From Halicephalobus mephisto (Eukaryota; Nematoda; Chromadorea; Rhabditida; Panagrolaimidae), in NCBI GenBank assembly GCA_009193035.1, contig SWDT01000193.1:1-64000 (forward strand): a stretch of 64,000 bases of DNA, read 5' to 3'. Below the pieces are notes generated by a model. It was not told the origin of the DNA. It did no database searches and saw only the letters and a list, made by a program, of their open reading frames with translations. A program made the position numbers and the translations under genes. Each line of letters opens with the position of its first letter. Position 1 is the first letter of the stretch. Below are positions 14,941 through 26,053 of the stretch, piece after piece.

Positions 14941-15330
14941 GAATTACTCGTAGCTAAACATAATTGAGCGCGCTTGATTGTAGTCATTAGATGTATGAAA
15001 CCTAAAACATACATGGGATCATAACTCTTCACTCTTGTTTTAAGTTTCTATGTAAAAAAATGAGTATAATCGAGTATACTCAATTGCGCTTAATTACAAG
15101 TGATTTTTGATCAACTGTGAATTAATATTAGTTAACAACGAATAGTGACACAAGTACTTCATAATTACTTGTAACTAAACATAACTGAGCGCGCTTGATT
15201 ATAGTCATTGGATGTATGAAACCTAAAACAAACATGGGATCATAACTTTCTTCGTCACTCTTGTTTTCAGTTTCTATGTAGAAAAATGAGTATAATCAAG
15301 TACGCTCAATTACGCTTAATTACAAGTGAC
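14941..15330. mobile_element. Tandem pair of related foldback elements
   Basis: Two copies of about 165 bp (14941-15104 and 15162-15330) share a core with TGTATGAAACCTAAAACA and CATGGGATCATAACT. Each copy has terminal inverted repeats of about 40 bp: TTACTTGTAACTAAACATAA-type on the left and the complement, CGCTTAATTACAAGTGA, on the right. The second copy keeps better matched arms. Confidence 0.75.
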
Positions 15331-15562
15331 TTTAGATCACCTGTGTTACGAAATAATTGTCACATAAAATCAACGCGTAGATTACTGTATTCATGAGATC
15401 CTTGGTATTCGTGTTGAGACAATTTCATAACAACGCTCTTTTCCACTTTTTTATAAAATAAGATTGTATACTTTCAGTGATTGACCACGACGGGACTTGA
15501 AGCAGATCCACAACTACTTCGTCGATAAGCTTTTTGAATAAGAAAAAATCGACTTCGATTGA

Positions 15563-16804
15563 ATGTCTACGTTTTCTGAAGACGTCTCTAAAATGGATGA
15601 AGAAAGTGGAAATGAAGTTGAACAAACTCCTTCCGGATTGCCCGAAGTAAAAGATATAAACGAATTCAATCAGATGATCAATAACGTTTACAATTCCATC
15701 AACAGCAAAATAAGTATTTTAGATAAAACTGATTTTGGAAATTTTCTATCTACATTAGACAAAGTAACTGATAACCATTCTGGTCAAGTTGTAGATGACG
15801 AAACTATCGATGAATTCAATAAACTCGGACAAAATCTGATTAATCAAGGTTCCGGTAACCGTAGTGAAATCCTGGGACAATTGCGGGCTGTGAATGAATC
15901 TTGGACTTTGTTGAAAGATAAAATGGAAAATTACAGAAAAAATATAAATGAAGATTTGGACGACTATCAACTGAACAAAGATATTGATGAAAATAATCCA
16001 GAACCTAGTAAAAAAGCAACTTTATTGTCCAGTAAAGATTGTAAAACAGATTTACACCTTGTACCTCCGGCTAAATTCAAAGATGGAATTCTTAATCGAA
16101 CAAAAATATCTTCAAATGTCAGTAATCCAACAACCCCGATGAATCAGAATCAAAAATATTCAAAAACAAAAAACTCAAATCTGGAGGAAGTAAAGGATTC
16201 AGAATCTTCATCATCGAATGAATCACCTTTGTCCGAAATCCCTAACCATGAAGAAAAAACTCAAGTTTTAGAAAATCCGAACATTTCACACAATTTTCCC
16301 CAATTGCACTTCTCTCCTATATTGCATTCGAACATTGTCCTTCAATTTCCACAAGTCGGCAGGTTTACAAATTGTGAAATCTACCCAAACTCCAAGTTAA
16401 CTAAGCCTTATCTCGTGATCAACAACGAAAAAATCGATTTTCGGCTCATCGATATGGAGGATGCACAACCTCTGGAAATCGATAGAGAGAATTATCAAGT
16501 TTTTGAATTTTCTTGTCCGAATAAGTGTTCAGATAAACCCGAACGATGGATTTGTCAGATATGCGGTGATTTCATCCAAGTTAATCAACTTTCTTCTTCA
16601 CTTGCGTGTTCTTGCGGAGTCGAAGAAATCGATGTTAATTTATTAGTTTGTCAAAATAATTGCCATATTCAACCTCAGGCAGACGACAATGATCAAGTTG
16701 ATCCTCCAGATAACGAACTTGATCCTCCACAACCTGATCGTAATCAGCAAAAACCAAAAGGCTTCCGCAAATTCATGAATATATTTAAAAAAAAGAAGAA
16801 ATAA
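15563..16804 (+). CDS. Spectrin-repeat protein with cysteine-rich C-terminal module (413 aa)
   Basis: A single uninterrupted exon. Residues about 30-135 form a helical segment resembling one spectrin repeat. It aligns with the first repeat of the 959-aa neighbour (shared DETIDEFNKLGQNLINQ versus DKTINEFNKLGQRLIDQ). A Ser/Asn/Lys-rich linker follows. Residues about 245-375 form a second conserved block shared with the neighbour, beginning LHFSPILHSNIVLQF and containing CPNKC, RWICQICGDF, ACSCG and LLVCQ. That spacing of cysteines fits a zinc ribbon, loosely like the WxCxxC...CxCG modules of other nematode multigene families. The end is Pro- then Lys-rich (KKKKK). There is no signal peptide or membrane segment. 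Function is unknown. It looks like a tandem paralogue of the downstream gene without the actin-binding domain. Confidence 0.75.
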   Translation: MSTFSEDVSKMDEESGNEVEQTPSGLPEVKDINEFNQMINNVYNSINSKISILDKTDFGNFLSTLDKVTDNHSGQVVDDETIDEFNKLGQNLINQGSGNRSEILGQLRAVNESWTLLKDKMENYRKNINEDLDDYQLNKDIDENNPEPSKKATLLSSKDCKTDLHLVPPAKFKDGILNRTKISSNVSNPTTPMNQNQKYSKTKNSNLEEVKDSESSSSNESPLSEIPNHEEKTQVLENPNISHNFPQLHFSPILHSNIVLQFPQVGRFTNCEIYPNSKLTKPYLVINNEKIDFRLIDMEDAQPLEIDRENYQVFEFSCPNKCSDKPERWICQICGDFIQVNQLSSSLACSCGVEEIDVNLLVCQNNCHIQPQADDNDQVDPPDNELDPPQPDRNQQKPKGFRKFMNIFKKKKK

Positions 16805-18080
16805 GAGCAATCTGATGAAAAATGTTTTAATCAGTGTGATGATTTAATTTTAGAAAATCTGGAAAATTAAAAAAATTCAGAATTCTTTAACTTTTGGAAA
16901 TCAATAATAATATCGAACAGTTTATTAATGAAAATTTTTATACTTATGTTTGTAAAGTAACGTGACTAAATGGTGATACACAAAAAATATAATTATTAGT
17001 TCAATAACAAATGGAAATCGTCACTATTAAGTTGTATTTTCATCATAAATATCGAATATTCATGAAAAATGTGACGATTGTGTCAGATTTTTGTCACATT
17101 TCGCAATTGTTACCAAGTTAAAAGTTACGCTTTTTTGTGTGTATAAAATTGGACTGTAACTTGACAATGGAAGATTTGCTTTATCTACCATCGTGATGGA
17201 AAAGATCTTTCAACTTTTTTCTGTTTTTAAGATTGTTTCCTAATTTTATTTTTTGTCCTTGTATTAACGATTTAATGATTGTTCTTGTGATATTTTGAAC
17301 TTGTACAGCTATTGTTAGGACTGATAAATCCAAGATAATGTGAGAACTACCATACCCGCTGGAGAATTGGTCATCCTGAATACCTAGCAGCCCGTAGTAG
17401 AGCATAAAAGAAGACCCTAAACCCGCAATCTGACCTGATTTACCTTCCTACTCATGTATTGTATTCACTATAACTTTACCCACGTGCTGTCTCTAAACAC
17501 TATTCTTTAATCGAGTGTATTTTTCCTTCAAAGACTTAACAGCTATCAAAACATCGTTTCAGTTATCCAACGGTCTTCAGATATCATCAGATATAAAGAA
17601 ACCACAAATTCCATCCTGAAAAATTTCGTTATTTTTCACAGAATCTTTCAAGAAAAAAACAGCTGTAATGAGTTTGATGTCCAATTATTTTCTTTGGATA
17701 AAAGTATTTAATTATCAAATATCAGTAATAATTGCAGATTTTTTAAAAGAAATTTGAATTATTTTTTGATAAAAAACTATTTGGAACAATTTTTCGGGAA
17801 CAACTTTGGGATTGTTTCTGGAAAGCTACGTCTATGACGATATATCACTGGGTTCTGCTATCAGAAAATTGAATGTATAGAAACAAAGCTCGTGTATGAT
17901 ATCATTGAAAACAACTCATTTAAAAGGTAGATAGTTCTATTGATTGTTTTATTTTCAACTGCCTTTTGTTCTAAATACTTTCGAAATACTTATTTTGCCA
18001 TTCATCGACAGTTCTAATTTCCTCGTTTACCACTAAATCGCCGAATTCCGATCCTGATATTTCTAATAAATCCTCGGAAA
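16805..18080. other. Intergenic spacer between the spectrin-related genes
   Basis: About 1.3 kb. It holds the 3' UTR of the first gene, one copy of the 155-bp MITE, and AT-rich sequence. A 74-codon minus-strand frame at 17181-17405 is of higher complexity but has no recognisable domain. Confidence 0.5.
16975..17143. mobile_element. Solo copy of the 155-bp MITE
   Basis: It shares the body of the composite elements: AAATCGTCACTATTAAGTTG, then TTCATGAAAAATGTGACGAT, with ends ACACAAAAAATATAA and AAAAGTTACGCTTTTTTGTG forming imperfect terminal inverted repeats. No second copy or linker is next to it. Confidence 0.75.
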
Positions 18081-21004
18081 ATGCAGAATCGAATCCAAAA
18101 AAACGAATTCGAAGATGAAGCTGCTTATCTTATGAAAGCTCAGAAACTTCAAGAACAGTTACTACAATCTCAAAAAAGGGCTTTCACCAAGTGGTGTAAC
18201 GTTCATTTAAACAAAGTTTGTTTAATTTCAAATAACTTTAATATTTCAAATTGCTCCAGGTAAATCTTCGAATCGACGATCTTTTTGCTGATCTTTCTGA
18301 TGGGATTCTGCTTATTAAATTGCTCGAAATCCTCTCCGGCGACCAATTGGGGAAACCAAATAAAGGCAAATCATTTGTACAGATGATCGGGAATCTGAAT
18401 CTTTCGCTGCATTACCTCAAGAACAAAAAGATTGAGTTGAACATCAGTGCGGAGGATATTTTTAATAAAAATAAAGGATCGATTCTCGGATTAATCTGGA
18501 CGATCATCTTCAAATTCACGATTGCAAACATTGAAGTTGAAGGTCAAGAATCCAGAAAACATGGGAAAGACGCTTTGTTATTATGGTGTCAGACAAAAAC
18601 CGCAGGGTACTCGAATGTCAGGGTAGACAACTTCACTACCAGTTGGACCTCGGGTCTAGCGCTTAATGCTTTGATTCATGCTTATCGACCAAAATTGATT
18701 AATTTCGACGAATTGAATCCAAATGATCCTATATCAAACTTAAATAACGCTTTTGATGTTGCTGAAAAGGAATTAGGCATTATTAAGCTTCTAGAACCAG
18801 AAGATATCAACATCTCTCGTCCCGATGACCAAATCATCATCACTTACATCTCTTTGTATTATTATTATTTCGAAAATCAAAAAAATACAAAAGAGGAAAA
18901 AGAAGAAACTGAAAATCTTCCTAAAAATGAGAATCTCGAAAATAAAAGTGAACAAATTCCTCACAATCCGCTCAAAGCAGTTGATGTACGTGATTTTAAT
19001 AACATGGTGGATAGAATTCACAAATGGATCATCAAGAAGGTAAATCTAATAGAAACGGAAAACTTAGACAACGACTTCGAGCATTGTCAAACTTTGTTAA
19101 ACAGATTAACTGACAAAAATTCCGATGAATCAGTGAATGACAAAACTATCAACGAGTTCAACAAATTGGGACAACGGCTGATCGATCAGCATTCTTATGA
19201 TGTTGAGGAAACTCGGAAAGTATTGAATAATATAAAGGAAGCATGGTCTCTGATACAAAAACAGATTAATACTCACAAAGCTAACCTAGAAACTATCTTG
19301 GCTGTTCATAAATTCAACAACGATATCAAGAAGATTGGATCTTGGGCTGATGAAATCCGCAACGAGATGACTTCTTACACGAAACCTCAATCAGTAGCTG
19401 ATGCAGAAGTTTTAATTGCATCGCATGAAGCAAAAAAAGTTGAAATTGATAGTTATGAACAAGAATTGAAGAAATTAAGCAAAGTTGGACAAGAAATAGC
19501 GGCTCGACAATTGGATCACAAGGCTGAAATATGCAAAACTTGCGAAAAATTGCAGAACAATGTCCACCAGATTAGACAAACTTGGGAAAAAGAAAAAGTA
19601 GCTTTGGATAAGGTTTTAACGCTTCAAAGGTTCAATCATCGAATAACACTGGCTGAACTCTGGATTTCCTCAAATGAAGCTGTTATTAATCAACACGATA
19701 TTGAAGATTCCGCAGATGATGTGGATTCTTTGCTTCAGAAACACGATGATTTTGTAAAAACTATTAAGGATCAAGCAAAAGACAACATAAACGAACTAGC
19801 ACCTGATGCGGTTATCTTCGATAAAATTCCGGATTTTGAAGCTGAGGAAGTCAAGGCCAAGTATAGGAAACTATCGACACGATATTCGATTTTGTTGAAG
19901 AACTGTGCATTGAAGAGGAAGAAAATAGAAGGCTCTCGAGAAATGTACAACTTTGTCAGACTTTGCAGAGAACTCATTACTTGGATTGACTCACAACTTC
20001 AACTGGTTTGTGATACTAATTGCGTTGATACAGCTGATTTGAAATTAAAACTCCAAGAGCATCGTGACAATGAAGCTGATCTCGTCGATAACGAGATAAA
20101 AATCGAGGAAATTAAAGCAGCTGGAGAGAAACTTATGAAGACGAATCACTTTAAAGAAGATCAAGTTAAAAAACTGCTGACTGAGGTCTTAATTAAGTGG
20201 GACGATCTGCAATCCAAATTTAAAGAAAAAACAAAGTTATTGATAGATGCTTATAGAAACGATCAACCGATAAGAAATCACGAAAGTTATATTCCTGAAA
20301 CTAAGGATGTTCCTAAATCTTCAGACAAACTTTATCAATTACACTATTCCGCTACATTGCACTCGAACACCGTTATCCAATTTTTACGAATCCCTAAATT
20401 CAACGGTTTTCAAATTTTCCAAGAATCGGACTTATCTGAACCTTACCTCATGATCAACAGCGAAAAAATAAACTTTGGATTCATCAACATGGAGAATTCA
20501 CGACCTACAGAAACCAAAGATATACGAAATTTCAACGTTTTTGAATCTTGCTGTCCAAACGACTGCTCCACTGAAATTAAACGATGGATTTGTCAGAAAT
20601 GTGGTGATTTCGTCAAATCTAATCAAGTTTATTTCAAATTTGCATGTTCTTGTGGAATAAAAAAACTTAATTTTGAGTTATTGATTTGTCAAAGCAGTGC
20701 TCATATTGGATCTCCTCAGGAAAGTAACAATTATCAAAGTCCAACTTCAAAAAACGGATCAAAGTTGATATCAACTGGTGATGTTCGACAAAAATCGAAA
20801 CAGTTGGACGAAATCAAAATTCAACTTAAAAAAAAACAAAAAAGAGAAAACGATGAAAAACATGTTTCACTAGTCAACGAGGCACTAAGACAACTGGAAA
20901 GTCCGAAAATCGAGACTCAAAACATAAATGAGATTTTTCTTCAACTTCTGAAATCTAGAATCGATGGAGATACTAAAAAACTTATTAATGATTATATTAA
21001 GTGA
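18081..21004 (+). CDS. Divergent beta-spectrin-like protein: two CH domains, spectrin repeats and a cysteine-rich C-terminus (959 aa)
   Basis: Two exons: 18081-18215, a 44-nt intron, then a 2.7-kb exon 18260-21004. Residues about 34-140 are a calponin-homology domain (FTKWCNVHLNK, DLSDGILLIKLLEILSG, ILGLIWTIIFKF). Residues about 150-255 are a second (LLLWCQ, SGLALNALIHAYRP). Together they resemble the actin-binding region of beta-spectrin. About four degenerate spectrin repeats follow (about 288-708; for example SWADEIRNEM). Residues about 755-870 hold the same module as the upstream 413-aa protein: CCPNDC, RWICQKCGDF, ACSCG, LLICQ. A Lys-rich coiled tail ends the protein. True beta-spectrins are over 2,000 aa with about 17 repeats and no such zinc-like module, so this is a rearranged derivative. 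It probably binds actin. The ligand of the C-terminal module is unknown. Confidence 0.8.
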
Positions 21005-21234
21005 GAAATTGAACATTTGTAAATTTTTAAAAATTGGAAATTCTATAAAGTTTAAAAATAAACATAACTGCGAACATGGCAACTGCAATGGATAAGTTTG
21101 AATTTTTTAACACAAACTAATCTGAATTTGTCTATTTCGGTGTGGAAAAAGTTGTTTATTGAATTTTTAATTTCTCTGAAATCTACTTACGATACATTTT
21201 CAGAAATAATCATTATTTCGTTATAAATCTAAAA

Positions 21235-21475
21235 AAGTTACTTTTTTGTTTTAAAAATTTTTTAAATAAATTAATCAATATTTTTTATTTTTTAATAATT
21301 TTCTAAAATTTTTTAAATAAATTAATCATTATTTTTTATTTTTTAATAATTTTTTAAAATTTTTTAAAATAAATTAATCAATATTTTTTGTTTTTTAATA
21401 ATTTTCTAAAATTTTTTAAATAAATTAATCAATATTTTTGTTTTTTTAATAATTTTCTAAAATTTTCCAATTTTT
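21235..21475. repeat. AT-rich tandem repeat, unit about 60 bp
   Basis: Four consecutive units containing TTTTTAAATAAATTAATCA and TTTTTTAATAATTTTCTAA differ by only a few bases. Confidence 0.75.
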
Positions 21476-22579
21476 TTTCAAATATTAACTTGATTCAAAA
21501 ATTGTGAAAAAATTTTTAAAGTTATTTATTCAATTAAAAAATATGAATTTTATGTGGAAATATTTCCGGATTTCGGGATTTTATAAGATGCCAGATATTT
21601 TAATTGCTTCTCCTCGGAATCGGAGTTCTTAGATATGCATACTGTAGTTTGAAAATTTTCGGATTTTTGAACATGGAAATCGTGAGTAAAAAAATTTAAA
21701 ATTTTCATTTATCTGCATCACTTCTGAATTTCGCATGAGAATTCGGTAAATTTTGAAGACCAGTACTGCATATTGTCAAAGTTGGAACTCAGAATTCAAG
21801 GTCGAAATTTGGATTTTTCGTGTTAAGAAACATCTATGGATTTTTAAATTTATCTAAATTAATTGTTGAAAATAAACTAAATTTTTCTAATTCAAACATG
21901 ACTCATAAGGTGCGTTTTAACACGAAAAATTCAAACTTCGATTTTGAATTCCGATCGTCAACTTTGGTGATACAAAGCACAGAATTCAGTAGCATTTTGG
22001 CTCTAGAAATTCAGACTTTTAAAAACAAATTCTGTTGGGACAGAAATTATACTAGAGAGAATCTGAAGCGATAGCCTGAATATCATGAGGTGCGGAATAC
22101 TGTAGAACATGAATGAGGGCTTTTGTTGGGATGTGGGGAGAATATATAATCGTTGGATTGCGCAATCTATTTGAGTAAAAGGTTGTATAACTTCGATCCT
22201 GAAAGGAAATACCCTGAGTACCAACGAAAAGCTTACGATTGCGAGTTGGCGGGAATTTTAAAATTGCGCAATAATTTTGTAGAGTTGTGATTTATCTCGT
22301 GCCTCTGGGCCTGTAAAGTTGTTTTATATATTTGTGTCTACATGCAGATCCGGAGCTCCAGTTACGATCCAACAATAATAAATGTTATCTGTTTTATTCT
22401 TCTAGTAAAAATCATTAAAGTACTTCCGTTTACTATTCCTACTCTAAACGCCAAAATTTGCATTTTTCAACGAAAATAATAAATTTTTCTTTTATTTCAC
22501 TTTTACAAAATGAATCTATTTTTAGTTTATTTTCAATAATGTTCAATTCTCAAAAGTACATTTTCCCAATAGAAAGCCA

Positions 22580-23100
22580 GTCATTCTTCTTTCACTGATT
22601 AAAACTCTTTTGCGGGAAAAAACACCGCTTTTCGAATTCCTTTGATCTATTGTCCCTCAACGAAACCAATTTTGACTCAATTTCCCCTTCGACACCGACC
22701 TTTGCTTTGTTGTCCCCGAGATTCTCACTCTACAGATGATTCCACTTGGTTGATTTACAGAATCCAAGGAGCTTCCGGAGGTGAGAAAATCTTTTTCATG
22801 GATGAAAAGTCAGACAGGAAATTTATCCTGTCCCTTATTTAATATGTGCAAAACAAGCTTAGCCATTAAATGAGCCTATCCATTTTCGGGTTTATGAGAT
22901 TCTTGTGAGAAAAGCAGGTTGCATGTTGGATGAGATTGAAGTCCCTCTGTTTATTGACTCCTTTCCTTCTCGTATACCTGTCTCAACCAATCTCATTTTG
23001 CCAAATTGCATTTTGGATCGTAAAAGGCTTCCAACCAAGTGCAGTCATGCTTGGATGAAGAAAAGGAAGTTGATGTACTGTAGGTAGAATCTGGACAATT
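22580..23100. promoter_or_regulatory. Complex noncoding island, candidate egl-43 upstream enhancer
   Basis: This block has higher complexity and GC than the surrounding repeats and no supported frame. It contains TGACTCA (22673-22679), a perfect AP-1 consensus; C. elegans egl-43 is reported to be controlled by the AP-1 factor FOS-1. The regulatory role is inferred from position and composition only. Confidence 0.3.
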
Positions 23101-23469
23101 TCGGAATTGAAAAAAACGGTCAGAAAAATCACAGTAACTTTGACATTGGATTCCAAAAATGAAACAAATTATTTTTCAAAGTTTTCAACATAAGGATGAA
23201 ATTATCGTTTCCGTAGTGTTCTGAAAATTAATTTACTGCCATTGGAACTCAATTTGCAACTGGGGTGATTTCAGAAGTATGCTGTACATGGGAAAATTCA
23301 TGACGTCATTCCGAACCTTGTGCCAGATGTCACAATATGCGGGATTTTTTGTATCAAGTTTTGAAATTTTAAATCCGTTTATCAAAAAGTTGAAATTTGG
23401 TAAACAAAAAAATGGACAAAAACACTTACGAAAATGTCATATAATTTGGTGTTTTATTTTGAATGTCAA

Positions 23470-24035
23470 AATATATTAAAGTTTTTGTTATTAGTTTCTA
23501 GAACTCAAGGTGCATTTGATTATCGGTAAATTGAGATCTTATGCATAAAATAATGTAAGTAAAATTAGCAATAGAGGTGTTTTATTGTTTGACGTTCTGT
23601 TCTGGATGCCACAATATATTGGAATTTTTATTATTGATTTTTAAAGTTTGAAATAAACCTTATTATTAATTATTAAGTCTTAATAAAGAAAATTATATAA
23701 GTAAAATTCACAATAGAGATGTTCTATTGTTTGGCGTTCTGTTCTGGATGCCACAATATGTTGAAATTTTTATTATTGATTTTTAGAGTTTGAAATAAGC
23801 TTTATTGTTACTAAATTAAGTCTCAAGAAAATAATGTAAATAAAATTAACAATAAAGGTGTTCTATTGTTTGGCGTTTTGTTCTGGATGCCACAATATGT
23901 TGGAATTTTTATTATTGATTTTTAGAGTTTGAAATAAACTTTATTATTAATTATTAAATTTTAATAAAGAAAATAATGTAAGTAAAATTAACAATAAAGG
24001 TGTTCTATTGTTTGGCGTTTTGTTCTGGATGCCAT
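23470..24035. repeat. Tandem repeat with GGCGTTCTGTTCTGGATGCC core
   Basis: Four to five units of about 130-140 bp each carry GTTCTATTGTTTGGCGTT, then CTGTTCTGGATGCCACAATA and GATTTTTAGAGTTTGAAATA. Copies in the opposite orientation occur at 26735-26905 inside egl-43 intron 1. Confidence 0.8.
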
Positions 24036-24639
24036 AAGTAACTCCAATTTTTTACTTTTTAGACTTTTAATTTTTGATGAGATGATCTACCCATCGCTGA
24101 ACTGCCCAAGCCTCGATTAAAAGGTCAATTGACAGCTTCAGATGAGCTTCTGTAAACAGAAGGAATCGGAAGGGACAATAAATGAGCCTTCCATTGTTCG
24201 TTCGGCATTGTCTCTCCCAAATCTGACAGCTAGAAGAAACAATAACAATTGGCGCAAATCCCGTCACCTAAAGCTTGACGGAAATACCTTTGGTCGTCGG
24301 ATTTATCTTATTTGGAAAATTTGCACTTGTTCGTGTTTTCTACGAAGTAGATATTTTTCGTTTTTTGAATTCAGATGTCCCCGGAAGAGTCAATGGAAAA
24401 TCGAGACAAATAAGATTCTTGTTGAAGACCCGAAATGGAAAGTTTTCAGACAATGGAGGAAACTGAACAGTTGACAGTTGCGCAGGGATCTTGTTTGCTC
24501 AAGAGTTGATTCGCTCCAGGATGGCGAGTATCTATTAAAAACCATCCAGAGATCTGTCTTTTTCGAAAACATCATTTGATGGAAGGTCGAGATGAGAGGA
24601 ATTTTGAATTCCGCACGACGGAAAAAAATAAATTGTAGA

Positions 24640-25240
24640 ATTTAGATGACAATATTGAAAATGCCATTTTCAAAGTTTTTAAAAAATTAAAAATTATTTC
24701 GAACAATTTTCATTCTTGCAAAAAACAGTAATTATTTAAATTATTTTTTGAAAATTAAAAATTAATTTTTTCATGTTCTTCAAAAATGTTCAAATTACTG
24801 TAATGATTGAATTTTTGAAAATATTTAAAATTATCTAAATTTCACTATTGTAGAAATAAAAAATTACAGTAATTATTTAAATTATTTTTTTCAAAAATAT
24901 TAAAATTACAGTAATGATTGAATTTTTGAAAATGTTTAAAATTATCTAAATTTCACTATTGTAGAAGTAAAAAAATTACAGTAATTATTTTGTTCAAAAA
25001 TGTTAAAATTACAGTAATGATTGAATTTTTGAAAATGTTTAAAATTATCTGAATTTCACTATTGTAGAAGTAAAAAAATTACAGTAATTATTTTGTTCAA
25101 AAATGTTCAAATTACAGTAATGATTGAATTTTTAAAACATTAAAAAATTTTTGAACATAATTTTCGCATTTTAAAAGGAACTACAGTAATTATTTAAATT
25201 ATTTCCTGAAAATTATGTTTTTCAAAAACGTCCGGATTAC
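24640..25240. repeat. Tandem repeat, unit about 105-115 bp
   Basis: At least four units contain ATTACAGTAATGATTGAATT and AATTTCACTATTGTAGAAGT. The unit degenerates towards the right. Confidence 0.75.
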
Positions 25241-26053
25241 CGTAGTCATTGGATTTTTGAAAATGTTTAAAATTCAAAAATATTTCAGAGGTTCTCGATA
25301 CGAAAAAAGTACAAAAATTTTATTTACTCAGAGCAGGTATGAATTTCCTCTGATGGGTTCCATGTGTAGACCGTGGGAATTTGAATAAAACGAAAAAACT
25401 CAACTTTATTAATTTATTGATTAAAATAAAAAACTTGAAAAATTCATTTTATCGTCATATTTTTCGACAGAATAAATCTAATTTTGAAAGTGCATCTGTA
25501 TTGTCTCCCATTTTATGATTCTGAATTTCTAAAGAGTCAATCTCGAGCCGGAGCAGAAGCTGGCAAGACGTCTGCCGCTCCTCCTTCCTTCTTCGAAGAA
25601 GGCTGGCGGCTGTTCTCGCGAGATGCTGCGCAGTCAAGACTGCTCTCACTTTTCAGTTCGTCCCCCGTGCTCTCTTGACTAAGGTGAGTCTTGGGCTTAC
25701 GGTAAGGCGACTTTCATGGAGACTCTTCCCGATGACAGATTCTTTGTTTTTGTTCGTTCCGATTTTTGGAAACTGTCAATTATTTGATTCAAAATAGTCA
25801 TGAATAAGATTGTTTGAAAAATTATATTTTTAAATATGTTTTAAATTTAATATTTGAATTACGAATTAGTTGGATTTTTGTAGTTACAGTATGTATTTTC
25901 GAAGAAGAACCCATCGTGATTCCCGCGATCTTCTCATTTTTCGTTTTTTGCATGTTTGCCCAACTTACTTCTCTTATTTCAAGGAAAACTGTCAATCAAG
26001 AAATTTTATTTTTTGTGGAAAAATTATTTTTAGTTATACTTTAAAGTTACAGA

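Larger units (their letters stand above)
12886..15562. other. Intergenic region with foldback elements
   Basis: About 2.7 kb between the divergently transcribed helicase and 413-aa spectrin-related genes. The part nearest the helicase is its promoter. A duplicated block, a foldback and a tandem pair of foldbacks are listed separately. The stretch 14200-14800 shows no recognisable gene. Confidence 0.55.
21005..26053. other. Long intergenic region upstream of egl-43
   Basis: About 5 kb of alternating AT-rich tandem repeats and islands of more complex sequence (about 22080-22350, 22580-23100, 24070-24600, 25480-25760). The islands have no convincing frames with splice sites and are the likely promoter and enhancers of egl-43. 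One perfect AP-1-like TGACTCA lies at 22673-22679. Confidence 0.5.

Noticed and set aside
17181..17405. 74-codon minus-strand frame between the spectrin-like genes
   Set aside because: Sequence complexity is gene-like and it could be a receptor fragment, but no partner exon or family signature is visible.
25455..25700. GC-rich segment with frames on both strands
   Set aside because: Frames on the two strands overlap and neither has splice or family support; more likely regulatory.
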